NCBI GenBank assembly: GCA_900537125.1
Contig: UNRJ01000004.1
Location: 425,975 to 489,974 of the forward strand
Direction: 5' to 3'
From: Rhodobacteraceae bacterium Alg238-R152
GTDB lineage: Bacteria; Pseudomonadota; Alphaproteobacteria; Rhodobacterales; Rhodobacteraceae
Length of the DNA stretch: 64,000 nt
Shown: positions 7,760 to 15,605 of the stretch, piece after piece
Position numbering within the stretch: the stretch's first letter is position 1
Layout of the letters: every line of letters starts with the position of its first letter
The notes under the pieces: model-generated
The model's input: only the letters and a program-made list of their open reading frames with translations
Databases searched by the model: none
What the model was told of the DNA's origin: nothing
Program-made: the position numbers and the translations under genes

Positions 7760-9010
7760 TTACTCAACGATTTCCGCTGTCTCGAGCACCGCATGCAACA
7801 TCACATCCGTGCCCGCGCTGGCCCACTCTTTGCTGATGTCTTCTGCCTCATTGTGCGACAGCCCGTCCACACAAGGACACATGATCATCGCCGTTGGCGC
7901 TACATCGTTGATCCAGCAGGCGTCATGCCCCGCGCCGGAGACAATATCCATGTGGCTATAGCCCAAACGTTCCGCTGCAGTGCGCACCGCGCCCACGCAA
8001 GCCTCATCAAACGCAGGTGGGTTAAACTGGCCAACAATCTCCCACTCCAGTCCAACTTCGATCTCTTCACAGAGCTTCGGGGCTTTCTCAGCAAACTCCG
8101 CCAGCATCGCGTCAATCACCTCTTGCAGGTGGCTGCGGAAATCGATGGTGAACACCACCTTGCCCGGAATGATGTTGCGCGAGTTTGGATAGACATCCAC
8201 ATGGCCAATCGCGCCCACAGCGTTTGGCTGATGCTTCATCGCAATCTCATGCACCAGCTCGGTGATACGCGCCAATCCCCGCCCGGCGTTCTTGCGCATG
8301 GGCATCGGCGTGGAGCCGGTGTGGCTCTCTTTGCCGGTTACGGTACATTCAATCCAGCGCAGGCCCTGACCGTGGGTCACAACCCCAATGTCCTTGCCTT
8401 CCGCTTCCAGAATGGGCCCCTGCTCGATGTGCAACTCAAACATCGCATGCATCTTGCGCGCGCCAACTTCCTCGTCGCCAACCCAGCCAATCCGCTTCAG
8501 CTCATCGCCAAATGTCTTGCCTTCCGCATCGACGCGATCATAAGCCCAATCCTGCGTATGCCGCCCGGTGAACACACCTGATGCCAGCATCGCCGGCGCA
8601 TAGCGTGTGCCCTCCTCGTTGGTCCAGTTGGTCACCACAATCGGGTGTTTGGTCTTGATGCCCAGATCATTCATCGAGCGCACAACTTCCAGCCCGCCAA
8701 GCACCCCCAACACACCGTCATACTTGCCGCCGGTTGGCTGCGTATCCAAGTGGCTGCCCATATAGACCGGCAGTGCCTCAGGGTCTTCGCCTGCACGCGT
8801 GGCAAACATATTGCCCATCGTGTCCACACCCATGCTCATGCCCGCGGCCTCACACCAAGATTGGAACAGCGCGCGACCTTCTGCGTCTTCATCGGTCAAA
8901 GTCTGGCGGTTGTTACCACCGGCGATACCAGGGCCAATCTTGGCCATATCCATCAGGCTGTCCCACAGCCGGTCCGCGTTTACCTTGAGGTTCTCACCTG
9001 GTGCACCCAT
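7760..9010 (-). CDS. Zn-dependent M20-family hydrolase, N-carbamoyl-beta-alanine amidase type
   Basis: The product is 416 aa of the hydantoinase/carbamoylase family. Metal-binding residues are in GSHLDTQPTGGKYDG (His87, Asp98) and NEEGTRYAP (Glu132-Glu133), with further ligand motifs ELHIEQGPILE and GAGHDA. In this setting it most likely hydrolyses N-carbamoyl-beta-alanine/3-ureidoisobutyrate to the beta-amino acid, CO2 and ammonia, the last step of the pathway; allantoate or L-carbamoyl amino acids are alternative substrates. It is the first gene of the minus-strand operon and its promoter region (9011-9169) holds two RutR-like boxes. Confidence 0.9.
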   Translation of the reverse strand: MGAPGENLKVNADRLWDSLMDMAKIGPGIAGGNNRQTLTDEDAEGRALFQSWCEAAGMSMGVDTMGNMFATRAGEDPEALPVYMGSHLDTQPTGGKYDGVLGVLGGLEVVRSMNDLGIKTKHPIVVTNWTNEEGTRYAPAMLASGVFTGRHTQDWAYDRVDAEGKTFGDELKRIGWVGDEEVGARKMHAMFELHIEQGPILEAEGKDIGVVTHGQGLRWIECTVTGKESHTGSTPMPMRKNAGRGLARITELVHEIAMKHQPNAVGAIGHVDVYPNSRNIIPGKVVFTIDFRSHLQEVIDAMLAEFAEKAPKLCEEIEVGLEWEIVGQFNPPAFDEACVGAVRTAAERLGYSHMDIVSGAGHDACWINDVAPTAMIMCPCVDGLSHNEAEDISKEWASAGTDVMLHAVLETAEIVE

Positions 9011-9098
9011 TGCATCTACTCCCTAATGTCTGGCCCGGGTCCCTGCCCCTCTCTTGGGGTGGTCCCTCGCTGGCGGGGCTCTTGCTTTCACGGTCTTC

Positions 9099-9114
9099 CT
9101 GACCGTATGGTCAA
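9099..9114. promoter_or_regulatory. Candidate RutR operator 1
   Basis: CTGACCG-TA-TGGTCAA matches 12 of 14 specified positions of the RutR box (TTGACCA-N2-TGGTCAA). It is in the divergent promoter region between the amidase operon and the first RutR-like gene. Confidence 0.6.
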
Positions 9115-9131
9115 ATTCAGACGACCACACC

Positions 9132-9147
9132 CTGACCAACCGGTCAA
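9132..9147. promoter_or_regulatory. Candidate RutR operator 2
   Basis: CTGACCA-AC-CGGTCAA matches 12 of 14 positions of the RutR box and lies 33 bp centre-to-centre from operator 1, about three helical turns, so two dimers could sit on the same DNA face. It is 23 bp upstream of the first tetR start codon. Confidence 0.6.
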
Positions 9148-9169
9148 GATTTTTATCAGGGCATTTTTG

Positions 9170-9817
9170 ATGGCAGAGACCCCAGCGACATCCCCCAAAG
9201 CGACCAGCAAGAAAATGCGCCGTCAGGAAGCAGAGGCGCTTATTTTGTCAGCAGCCGAAAAAGTCTTTGCCGAGGCAGGCTTTGGCGGCGCCACCATGCA
9301 GCTGATCGCCGACGTCGCTGGACTACCCAAAGCCAACCTGCATTATTACTTTCCTACCAAGGAGTTGCTCTATCGGCAGGTGGTGCAGAAAATCTTTCAG
9401 ATCTGGCTTCAGGCGGCGGATATCTTTGATCAAGCCGACGGCCCGGAAGAAGGCATTGGCGCCTATATTGACGCCAAAATGGAGATCTCCCGCCGCCATG
9501 CCGATGGCTCAAAAGTCTGGGCCAGCGAGGTCATGCACGGCGCGCCGGTGATTCAGGATTATCTGGAGACCACGCTCACCGATTGGACCAACGGGCGAAT
9601 CGAGGTGATCGAACGCTGGATCGCCGAGGGCCGCATGGCACCCATCGATCCGCGTCACCTGCTCTATATGCTTTGGGCCACCACCCAGCACTACGCTGAC
9701 TTTGGCCACCAGATTGACACGCTCAACGGCGGCAGCCCTCTCGACGACAAACAGTGGGAAGCCGCCAAATCCAACATCAAGACCATCATCCTGCGCGGGA
9801 TTGGTGCCACCGAGTAA
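9170..9817 (+). CDS. TetR/RutR-like transcriptional regulator (paralogue 1)
   Basis: The product is 215 aa. The N-terminal TetR helix-turn-helix spans about residues 20-65 (GATMQLIADVAGLPKANLHYYF). The C-terminal domain matches the RutR/YcdC type, with FQIWLQAAD (equivalent to the ligand-pocket Trp loop of E. coli RutR) and MLWATTQHYADFGHQ, close to the uracil-binding helix IWASTQHYADF of RutR. This suggests a repressor/activator that senses pyrimidines. The frame is open far upstream, but ATG 9170, just after the two operators, fits best. It is divergent from the pyrimidine operon and followed by a second RutR-like gene. Confidence 0.85.
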   Translation: MAETPATSPKATSKKMRRQEAEALILSAAEKVFAEAGFGGATMQLIADVAGLPKANLHYYFPTKELLYRQVVQKIFQIWLQAADIFDQADGPEEGIGAYIDAKMEISRRHADGSKVWASEVMHGAPVIQDYLETTLTDWTNGRIEVIERWIAEGRMAPIDPRHLLYMLWATTQHYADFGHQIDTLNGGSPLDDKQWEAAKSNIKTIILRGIGATE

Positions 9818-9898
9818 GGCTTTCCTATCCTAAATCCCTGTAGACCCACGCCTTTGGCTGCAGTAGCCTAAAAGGCAAAGAAATACGGAATGTTACCT

Positions 9899-10516
9899 AT
9901 GCCCGAGGCATCGACGCGCAAACCCAGCCGCATTCAGCAGCGCAACCGCAAGCGCATTCTAGACGCCGCTCTAGAGGTGTTTTCCCGCCACGGCTATCGC
10001 GGCGCCACGCTGGATCTGATCGCCGAAGAGGCCGGTCTGTCCAAGCCCAACATCCTCTATTATTTTGGCGGCAAGGAAGACATCCATGTCACCCTGCTCA
10101 ACCAACTGATGGAAACCTGGCTCGACCCGCTGGACCATATGGATCCGGACGGCGAACCGCTTGAAGAAATTCTTGGCTACGTGCACCGAAAACTGGAAAT
10201 GAGCCGCGAGTTCCCGCGCGAAAGCCGGCTCTTTGCCAATGAAATCCTGCAAGGCGCACCGCGCATGGCGCCGCATCTGGTCAGTGATCTGAAACCGCTG
10301 GTTGACAAAAAGACCGCGCTCATTCGCACCTGGATCTCCCAAGGCAAATTGGCTGATGTGGACCCGCGCCATTTGATGTTCTCGATTTGGTCAACAACCC
10401 AACACTACGCCGATTTTGACGCGCAAGTGCAGGTGCTCAGCGACAGCGACACCGACGTGCTCGACGGCGCCGATACTTTCCTCGATCAGATGTTCCGCAA
10501 ACTGCTGACGCCTTAA
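9899..10516 (+). CDS. TetR/RutR-like transcriptional regulator (paralogue 2)
   Basis: The product is 205 aa, with a TetR HTH (GATLDLIAEEAGLSKPNILYYF) and a C-terminal domain even closer to E. coli RutR than paralogue 1: TWLDPLDHM, LFANEILQGAPRM and FSIWSTTQHYADFDAQV, where the Trp, Thr and Gln of the uracil pocket are kept. ATG 9899 is preferred over 9890 because GGA lies 9 nt before it. It is 81 bp after paralogue 1 and overlaps the convergent HxlR-type gene by 4 bp. The two paralogues may sense different ligands or form heterodimers. Confidence 0.86.
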   Translation: MPEASTRKPSRIQQRNRKRILDAALEVFSRHGYRGATLDLIAEEAGLSKPNILYYFGGKEDIHVTLLNQLMETWLDPLDHMDPDGEPLEEILGYVHRKLEMSREFPRESRLFANEILQGAPRMAPHLVSDLKPLVDKKTALIRTWISQGKLADVDPRHLMFSIWSTTQHYADFDAQVQVLSDSDTDVLDGADTFLDQMFRKLLTP

Positions 10517-11163
10517 TCCACGCCCTGAAGAACAACCAACACGGCCCCCATCATTTGGGCAAACGCGCCCTCAGCACCAGGCGAAAGAACCTGTAACTCC
10601 GCCCGTGTGCCAATGAAGGCCCCCATCGGCAGTTCACCTTCGGACACAGCCAGCAAATCCTCATACCCCGTGGTCAACACCACGTCCGGCGTCTCATGGG
10701 CCCCATAGCTGGCATTCACCTGCCCGCCCGCCACATCCAGCTGCATCAGCTCTCCGTCCACAACCAGCCCAACGCGCAGCGCCATATCGCCAAGTTCAGC
10801 CCGGCGCGCTGCCGCCAACAACGTGGTCACAACCGTGCGCAAATTGCCCGGCTTGACCACCTCGCCCTCAGGTTCAAACGCCGCGCCAAACACCGCCAGC
10901 TCAAACAAAACATCGAGCGTCCGCGCCCCCAAAGGCGTCAACGCATAGCTCTCCTCTTTTGACACCAAACCATCCGCCACCAGCTTATTGAGCCGGTCGG
11001 TCAACAGGTTTGCCGCAATCCCCGGCAAGCCCCTTTGTAGTTCGCCAAACCGCATCGGTCCTGCGTGCAAATCCCGCAGGATCAACAAGGTCCAGCGATC
11101 CCCGATCCGGTCCAAAGCCCGCGCTATGGGACAGAGCAATTTATACGACCGCGCCTTTGCCAT
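10513..11163 (-). CDS. HxlR-family regulator with SCP2-like C-terminal domain
   Basis: The product is 216 aa. The N-terminal winged helix of HxlR/MarR type covers residues 8-90 (CPIARALDRIGDRWTLLIL then GIAANLLTDRLNKLV); Cys11 is the family's conserved N-terminal cysteine. Residues 120-216 resemble an SCP2/sterol-carrier-like ligand domain. Regulatory target unknown; the divergent carbonic anhydrase gene is the obvious candidate, because two AT-rich palindromes lie in the shared 123-bp intergenic region. Confidence 0.85.
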   Translation of the reverse strand: MAKARSYKLLCPIARALDRIGDRWTLLILRDLHAGPMRFGELQRGLPGIAANLLTDRLNKLVADGLVSKEESYALTPLGARTLDVLFELAVFGAAFEPEGEVVKPGNLRTVVTTLLAAARRAELGDMALRVGLVVDGELMQLDVAGGQVNASYGAHETPDVVLTTGYEDLLAVSEGELPMGAFIGTRAELQVLSPGAEGAFAQMMGAVLVVLQGVD

Positions 11164-11180
11164 TTTAACCTCACGAAAGC

Positions 11181-11203
11181 GTTACTTTATTTTTTAAAGT
11201 AAC
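11181..11203. promoter_or_regulatory. Palindromic operator candidate (gttacttta-N5-taaagtaac)
   Basis: A perfect 9-bp inverted repeat with a 5-nt T spacer, 18 bp upstream of the HxlR-type gene and in the divergent promoter of the carbonic anhydrase gene. Size and symmetry fit a winged-helix dimer site; autoregulation is inferred. Confidence 0.55.
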
Positions 11204-11205
11204 AC

Positions 11206-11220
11206 CTTTAAATTTTAAAG
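11206..11220. promoter_or_regulatory. Second AT-rich palindrome (ctttaaa-t-tttaaag)
   Basis: A perfect 7-bp inverted repeat around one T, starting 3 nt after the first palindrome. Its core TTTAAAG resembles the arm of the first site, so both may be bound by the HxlR-type regulator; it could also simply be part of an AT-rich promoter. Confidence 0.45.
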
Positions 11221-11286
11221 CACACTACCACATCCCTTTCATCGGTCCAAGACCAGCCGATGACCTATTGAAAACAAGGAGCAATT

Positions 11287-11814
11287 ATGTCCAACACCGA
11301 TACCCTTCTCGACCGCAACGCCAATTTTGCGGCCCGCTTTTCCGACGGCGACATGCCGGTTTTTCCAAAACTCAACACCATGATCATCGCCTGTATCGAC
11401 GCCCGCGTAGACCCGGCGCATGTGTTGGGGTTGGATCTTGGCGATGCGGTTGTGATCCGCAACACCGGCGGCCGCGTCACGCCTGCTGTGATTGAGGAAA
11501 TCAGTGCCCTATCGGTGCTGATCAATCAGATCAATGGCGGGAAAGACACGCCGCTTGAGGTGGTTTTGCTGCAGCACACCCAATGCGGCGCCGAACGCTA
11601 CGCCGATCCCAATTTGCGGGCCGCTATCCAATCTCAGGCCGGTATCGACGTCACTCCACTCGCCATTCACAACCATGATCAAAGCCTGAAAGACGACCTT
11701 GAAACCCTGCGTATCGCCACCGCTGTGCCCAACTATCTTGTGGCCTCGGCCATGCTCTACGATGTGAAAACCGGCAGCGTTACCGAAATCGTCGCTCCAG
11801 CTCCATTGGGGTGA
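11287..11814 (+). CDS. Beta-carbonic anhydrase
   Basis: The product is 175 aa with the zinc motifs of beta-carbonic anhydrase: Cys-x-Asp-x-Arg in IACIDARVDP and His-x-x-Cys in LQHTQCGAERY. It interconverts CO2 and bicarbonate in the cytoplasm. It is shorter than typical Can (about 200-220 aa) and belongs to the small-subunit type. It lies between the two halves of the pyrimidine-degradation locus, whose last step releases CO2, and is divergent from an HxlR-type regulator; a link to the pathway is inferred from position only. Confidence 0.85.
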   Translation: MSNTDTLLDRNANFAARFSDGDMPVFPKLNTMIIACIDARVDPAHVLGLDLGDAVVIRNTGGRVTPAVIEEISALSVLINQINGGKDTPLEVVLLQHTQCGAERYADPNLRAAIQSQAGIDVTPLAIHNHDQSLKDDLETLRIATAVPNYLVASAMLYDVKTGSVTEIVAPAPLG

Positions 11815-11825
11815 GCCGCGCTAAA

Positions 11826-11857
11826 TAAAAAACCGTCGCGGGGGACACCGCGACGGT
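11826..11857 (-). terminator. Rho-independent terminator after preA
   Basis: A 9-bp perfect stem (accgtcgcg / cgcgacggt, 11832-11857) with an 8-nt loop is followed on the minus strand by six T residues. It ends the preT-preA operon and, reading the other way, lies just after the carbonic anhydrase stop. Confidence 0.85.
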
Positions 11858-11912
11858 CAGTTTCAGGAAGGGAAGATTTCCTGTTATGTGGGGCAAACGC
11901 CCCTTGGGAAAC

Positions 11913-13217
11913 TTACTCCGCAGCCGTGGACATCGGATTGTTTGGATGCGCCGTCCAATTGCCGTAATCGGCCTGCACTGGTGTGTTGGTCCGCTCATCC
12001 ATTTCACCCGGTTCCAGCGTGCGCATGGTGATACAGTTCTCCACCGGACACACGTTGACGCAGAGGTTACAGGCCACGCATTCATCGTCTTTCACGGTGA
12101 ACACTCGGTCCTCAGACATCTCAATCGCCTGGTGAGAGGTATCCTCACAGGCCGCGTAACACCGACCACAGCTGATACAATCATCCTGATTGATCACAGC
12201 TTTGGTGACGTGGTTCAGGTTCAGATACTGCCAGTCGGTCACATTGGGCGTTGCCATACCAACAAAGTCTGCAGTGCTTTCATAGCCTTTCTCGTCCATC
12301 CACTGGGACAGACCAGAGATCATCTCCTGCACAATTTTGAACCCATAGGTCATCGCCGCCGTACAAACCTGCACGTTGCCCGCGCCCAGCGCCATGAACT
12401 CCGCTGCATCGCGCCACGTGGTGATGCCACCAATACCGGAGATCGGCAGCTTCGCCGTCTCAGGGTTACGGGCAATTTCGGCCACCATGTTGAGCGCAAT
12501 TGGCTTCACCGCCGGACCGCAATAGCCGCCGTGTGTGCCTTTGCCGTCAATCATCGGCTCCGGGCTCATCGCATCGAGGTTCACATTGGTGATCGAGTTT
12601 ATGGTGTTGATCAGGCTCACCGCATCCGCCCCACCGCGCAGCGCCGCTTCCGCAGGATGCAGGATGTTGGTGATGTTTGGCGTCAGCTTCACAATCACCG
12701 GCAGGTCGGTGGCTTCTTTACACCAGCGGGCGACCATTTCGATGTATTCTGGCACCTGCCCTACAGCAGAGCCCATGCCGCGCTCCGCCATGCCATGGGG
12801 ACAGCCGAAGTTCAGTTCAAACCCGTCACAGCCGGTTTCCGCGATCATCGGAAGAATGCGTTTCCACTCGTCTTCCTCACACGGCACCATGACAGAGGCG
12901 ATCACCGCATGATCCGGGTAATCCCGCTTCACGCGCGCCATTTCCTCAAGGTTCACTTCCAGCGGACGGTCGGTGATCAACTCGATGTTGTTCAGCCCCA
13001 ACAAACGTCGGTCTGCGCCGTGAATGGCCCCGTAGCGCGGCCCGTTCACGTTCACCACTGGTGGGCCTTCGGACCCCAGAGTTTTCCACACAACACCGCC
13101 CCAGCCCGCTTCAAAGGCGCGGCGCACGTTGTATTCTTTGTCCGTTGGCGGCGCCGAGGCGAGCCAAAACGGGTTGGGGGATTTGATCCCTACAAATTCA
13201 CTTTCGAGATTGGCCAT
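11913..13217 (-). CDS. preA: NAD-dependent dihydropyrimidine dehydrogenase subunit PreA
   Basis: The product is 434 aa. The FMN-binding TIM barrel (residues 1-320) carries the loop FGCPHGMAERGMG with the catalytic Cys. The C-terminal ferredoxin domain has two [4Fe-4S] motifs: CISCGRCYAAC and CVACNLCVNVC. With PreT it reduces uracil and thymine to the 5,6-dihydro compounds using NADH, the first step of reductive pyrimidine catabolism. It is 14 bp downstream of preT in the same operon and is followed by a strong terminator. Confidence 0.95.
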   Translation of the reverse strand: MANLESEFVGIKSPNPFWLASAPPTDKEYNVRRAFEAGWGGVVWKTLGSEGPPVVNVNGPRYGAIHGADRRLLGLNNIELITDRPLEVNLEEMARVKRDYPDHAVIASVMVPCEEDEWKRILPMIAETGCDGFELNFGCPHGMAERGMGSAVGQVPEYIEMVARWCKEATDLPVIVKLTPNITNILHPAEAALRGGADAVSLINTINSITNVNLDAMSPEPMIDGKGTHGGYCGPAVKPIALNMVAEIARNPETAKLPISGIGGITTWRDAAEFMALGAGNVQVCTAAMTYGFKIVQEMISGLSQWMDEKGYESTADFVGMATPNVTDWQYLNLNHVTKAVINQDDCISCGRCYAACEDTSHQAIEMSEDRVFTVKDDECVACNLCVNVCPVENCITMRTLEPGEMDERTNTPVQADYGNWTAHPNNPMSTAAE

Positions 13218-13231
13218 GTGCTTATCTCCCC

Positions 13232-14554
13232 TTACGCCGACAACTTGGCGTGAATGTCTTCGGCCGCGTCACGACCCTCTGCCACAGCAGTCACGGTCAG
13301 ATCATCGCCGCCGGTGGCACAGTCGCCCCCAGCCCAGATGCCATCCACGGACGTGCGCCCGCTGTCATCCACTTTGATCTTGCCCCACTCCAGCTCTGGC
13401 AGGCCTTCGCCTTCCAGTGTCTGACCAATGGCTTTGAACACCTGATCCGCTTGCAACCGCACGGTCTGACCCGTCGATTTCAAGTCATTGTCAGTGTATT
13501 CAAACTCGATCTCGCGCACCGCACCATTGCCAATCACCGCTTTTGGCGACGCATTGGTGATGATCCGCACGCCTTTAGACGCGGCCAGATCCTGCTCAAA
13601 CTCGGACGCGTTCATGCGGTCTTTGCCACGACGATACACAAGGCTGACATTTAACGCGCCCAACAGCTTCGCCTGTACCGCAGCATCCACAGCGGTCATG
13701 CCGCCGCCAATCACCACAACATCACGGCCAATTGCCATTTTGCCAAGATCGTCCGCCTGACGCAGTTCTGCGATGAAGTCCACGGCGTCATCCACGCCAT
13801 CTTTGTCTTCGCCATCCACGCCCAGCGCGTTTACGCCACCCAGGCCAATGCCAAGGAACACCGCGTCAAAATCAGCCTTCAGACCGTCCAGCGACAGACC
13901 GTCGCCCAGCTTTTTGCCAGTCTCAACGGTGATACCGCCAATCTTCAGCAGCCAGTCCACCTCGCGCTCCGCAAAGCTTTCCACCGACTTATAGGCCGCG
14001 ATGCCGAATTCGTTCAGACCACCCGCCTTGGCGCGCGCATCAAACACGGTCACGTCATGCCCATGCATTGCCAAACGGTGCGCCGCCGACAAACCTGCAG
14101 GACCGGCACCGACCACCGCAATCTTTTTGCCCGTGCTCGCCGCACGCTCAAACGGATGCTGCCCCGCATCCACCAGCTTGTCGGTGGCATAGCGTTGCAA
14201 GCGACCAATCTCGACCGGATTGCCTTCTGCAGTTTCACGCACGCAAACCTGTTCACACAGCGTCTCCGTTGGGCAGACCCGCGCGCACATACCGCCCAGA
14301 ATATTCTGGTCAAAAATCGTCTTGGCCGCCGCCTCTGGCGTGCCTGTTGCAATCTGACGAATAAACAACGGAATATCGATGTCGGTTGGACAGGCCGTCA
14401 TACACGGTGCGTCATGACAAAAATAACAGCGATCCGAGGCCACAAGAGCTTCGTGATCATCAAAACGGGGGTGCAAATCCCCAAAATTCTCGGTCAGTTC
14501 CACAGAGTCTAAACGCGCTGCTTGAATGCCGTTGCTAAACGGTGTGTTGGACAT
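13232..14554 (-). CDS. preT: NAD-dependent dihydropyrimidine dehydrogenase subunit PreT
   Basis: The product is 440 aa, a glutamate-synthase-small-chain-like flavoprotein. N-terminal Fe-S cysteines occur in CYFCHDAPCMTACPTDI and GGMCARVCPTETLCEQVC. They are followed by an FAD site (VGAGPAGLSAA) and an NAD(H) site (VIGGGMTAVDAA). It passes electrons from NADH to PreA. Its upstream region carries a 13/14 match to the RutR box at 14627-14642, 73 bp before the start codon, so operon expression is probably pyrimidine-responsive. Confidence 0.95.
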   Translation of the reverse strand: MSNTPFSNGIQAARLDSVELTENFGDLHPRFDDHEALVASDRCYFCHDAPCMTACPTDIDIPLFIRQIATGTPEAAAKTIFDQNILGGMCARVCPTETLCEQVCVRETAEGNPVEIGRLQRYATDKLVDAGQHPFERAASTGKKIAVVGAGPAGLSAAHRLAMHGHDVTVFDARAKAGGLNEFGIAAYKSVESFAEREVDWLLKIGGITVETGKKLGDGLSLDGLKADFDAVFLGIGLGGVNALGVDGEDKDGVDDAVDFIAELRQADDLGKMAIGRDVVVIGGGMTAVDAAVQAKLLGALNVSLVYRRGKDRMNASEFEQDLAASKGVRIITNASPKAVIGNGAVREIEFEYTDNDLKSTGQTVRLQADQVFKAIGQTLEGEGLPELEWGKIKVDDSGRTSVDGIWAGGDCATGGDDLTVTAVAEGRDAAEDIHAKLSA

Positions 14555-14626
14555 AGGACCTCCCCATACACCTTGTTGGCTACCCCCTCAGGCTTGCACA
14601 GGTTTTTTGACCAATCAATAAAAAAA

Positions 14627-14642
14627 TTTACCACATGGTCAA
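14627..14642. promoter_or_regulatory. Candidate RutR operator upstream of preT
   Basis: TTTACCA-CA-TGGTCAA matches 13 of 14 positions of the RutR box. A further half-site (TTGACCA) lies at 14607-14613. The position, 73 bp from the preT start, is right for control of preT-preA by the RutR-like proteins encoded nearby. Confidence 0.62.
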
Positions 14643-14965
14643 AAGTTTCCCGCAATTCCTTTCGCCGAACAAAAGCTCGAACCACATATCGTCCATCTGG
14701 CTTGGGAAATTGAATGGAATTTCTGACAATTAGTGAATGCGTTTAAGGGGCGTGCCCTTGCCCATGTAACAATGAATTTTTTGTAAAATCACACATCTTG
14801 AAGGTCCTTTTCGCAATTTTTCCTTGTTTTCTGCCCCAGATTGATTGAGATGGAAAACGCGCAGTTTCTATTTTCGACCCCCTGCTCCTAACCGGCTCAG
14901 CTTTCGATCAAGATACCCGCCGGGTTGTCGCATCACGCGGACAGCACAAAACAAGGAGAACGGCG
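14643..14965 (+). promoter_or_regulatory. Upstream region / long 5' leader of the cold-shock gene
   Basis: This 323-bp non-coding stretch is AT-rich to about 14870 and then GC-rich. I see no gene. It probably contains the cspA-type promoter and a long 5' untranslated leader, as is usual for cold-shock genes; AAGGAG at 14954 is the ribosome-binding site. Confidence 0.4.
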
Positions 14966-15172
14966 ATGGCTACTGGCACCGTCAAATGGTTCAACACCAC
15001 CAAAGGCTTCGGCTTCATTGCACCTGACGAAGGCGGCAACGATGTATTTGTACACATTTCTGCAGTTGAGCGCTCCGGTCTGACAGGCCTGGCTGACAAC
15101 CAGAAGGTGAGCTACGAGCTGCAAGCCGGCCGCGACGGTCGCGAAAACGCGGTTGATCTGGCCCTGCTCTAA
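14966..15172 (+). CDS. Cold-shock protein (CspA family)
   Basis: This 68-aa single cold-shock domain contains both RNA-binding motifs: KGFGFIAP (RNP1) and DVFVHISAV (RNP2). It is a cytoplasmic nucleic-acid chaperone that melts RNA structure. A strong ribosome-binding site (AAGGAG) lies upstream and an intrinsic terminator follows 26 bp after the stop, so it is monocistronic. Confidence 0.95.
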   Translation: MATGTVKWFNTTKGFGFIAPDEGGNDVFVHISAVERSGLTGLADNQKVSYELQAGRDGRENAVDLALL

Positions 15173-15197
15173 GCAGCCATAGAGTTTTGAATGTTGA

Positions 15198-15221
15198 AAG
15201 GCGCCCCTTGGGCGCCTTTTT
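15198..15221 (+). terminator. Rho-independent terminator of the cold-shock gene
   Basis: Stem aaaggcgccc / gggcgccttt with a short loop, followed by a run of Ts. Confidence 0.9.
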
Positions 15222-15342
15222 CTGCTCTTTGACAGCGCGCAATATCAACGGGGGGCTGCTCTATCGGCTATCCAGCCAATTGTTGAGAGACCAAAAACCG
15301 CCCAAACGTTTGTTATAAACCCCAAAAGGACATCACCTAAAA

Positions 15343-15549
15343 ATGACCTATCGAGAGTGCCTGCACTCCATGTACTCTGACTTAGAAAGCTGGATAATTA
15401 TTCTTGTCGGAATGATCATTGCCTGCCTCCTTTGGAGATTTAGTAGACCTTTCTTCGCGATCGCCTGCATTGGCGCAAGCCCATTGCTGGCCGCGTCTTG
15501 GGCCTATTTGTACCATGAATTGAATTGCATAGAATTGTACGGCCCATAG
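15343..15549 (+). CDS. Small membrane protein of unknown function
   Basis: An open frame of 68 codons encodes two hydrophobic segments ([17 protein letters not shown] and [21 protein letters not shown]) and a short polar C-terminus; it is not recognised. AAAAGGA lies about 13 nt before the ATG, a long spacing. It sits alone between the cold-shock terminator and a bidirectional terminator at 15606-15637, which would suit a short transcript. Base composition is more AT-rich than the neighbours. It may be a real small protein or a chance frame. Confidence 0.42.
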   Translation: MTYRECLHSMYSDLESWIIILVGMIIACLLWRFSRPFFAIACIGASPLLAASWAYLYHELNCIELYGP

Positions 15550-15605
15550 AAGATTGTGCTCAGATCAGGAAGTCGTCGAAGCAGCAAGTTCAATGCTGCA
15601 AACAG

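Noticed and set aside
8645..9169. N-terminal extension of the first TetR protein to 390 residues
   Set aside because: The extension overlaps the amidase gene and its promoter with the operators; TetR proteins are about 200 aa and ATG 9170 gives that size.
11886..13253. Long plus-strand frame of 455 codons opposite preA
   Set aside because: It is antisense to a clear preA gene; its translation is rich in His/Arg with no domain-like pattern, as expected from the complement of GC-rich codons.
14607..14620. Second complete RutR box upstream of preT
   Set aside because: Only the left half (TTGACCA) is present; the right half does not match.
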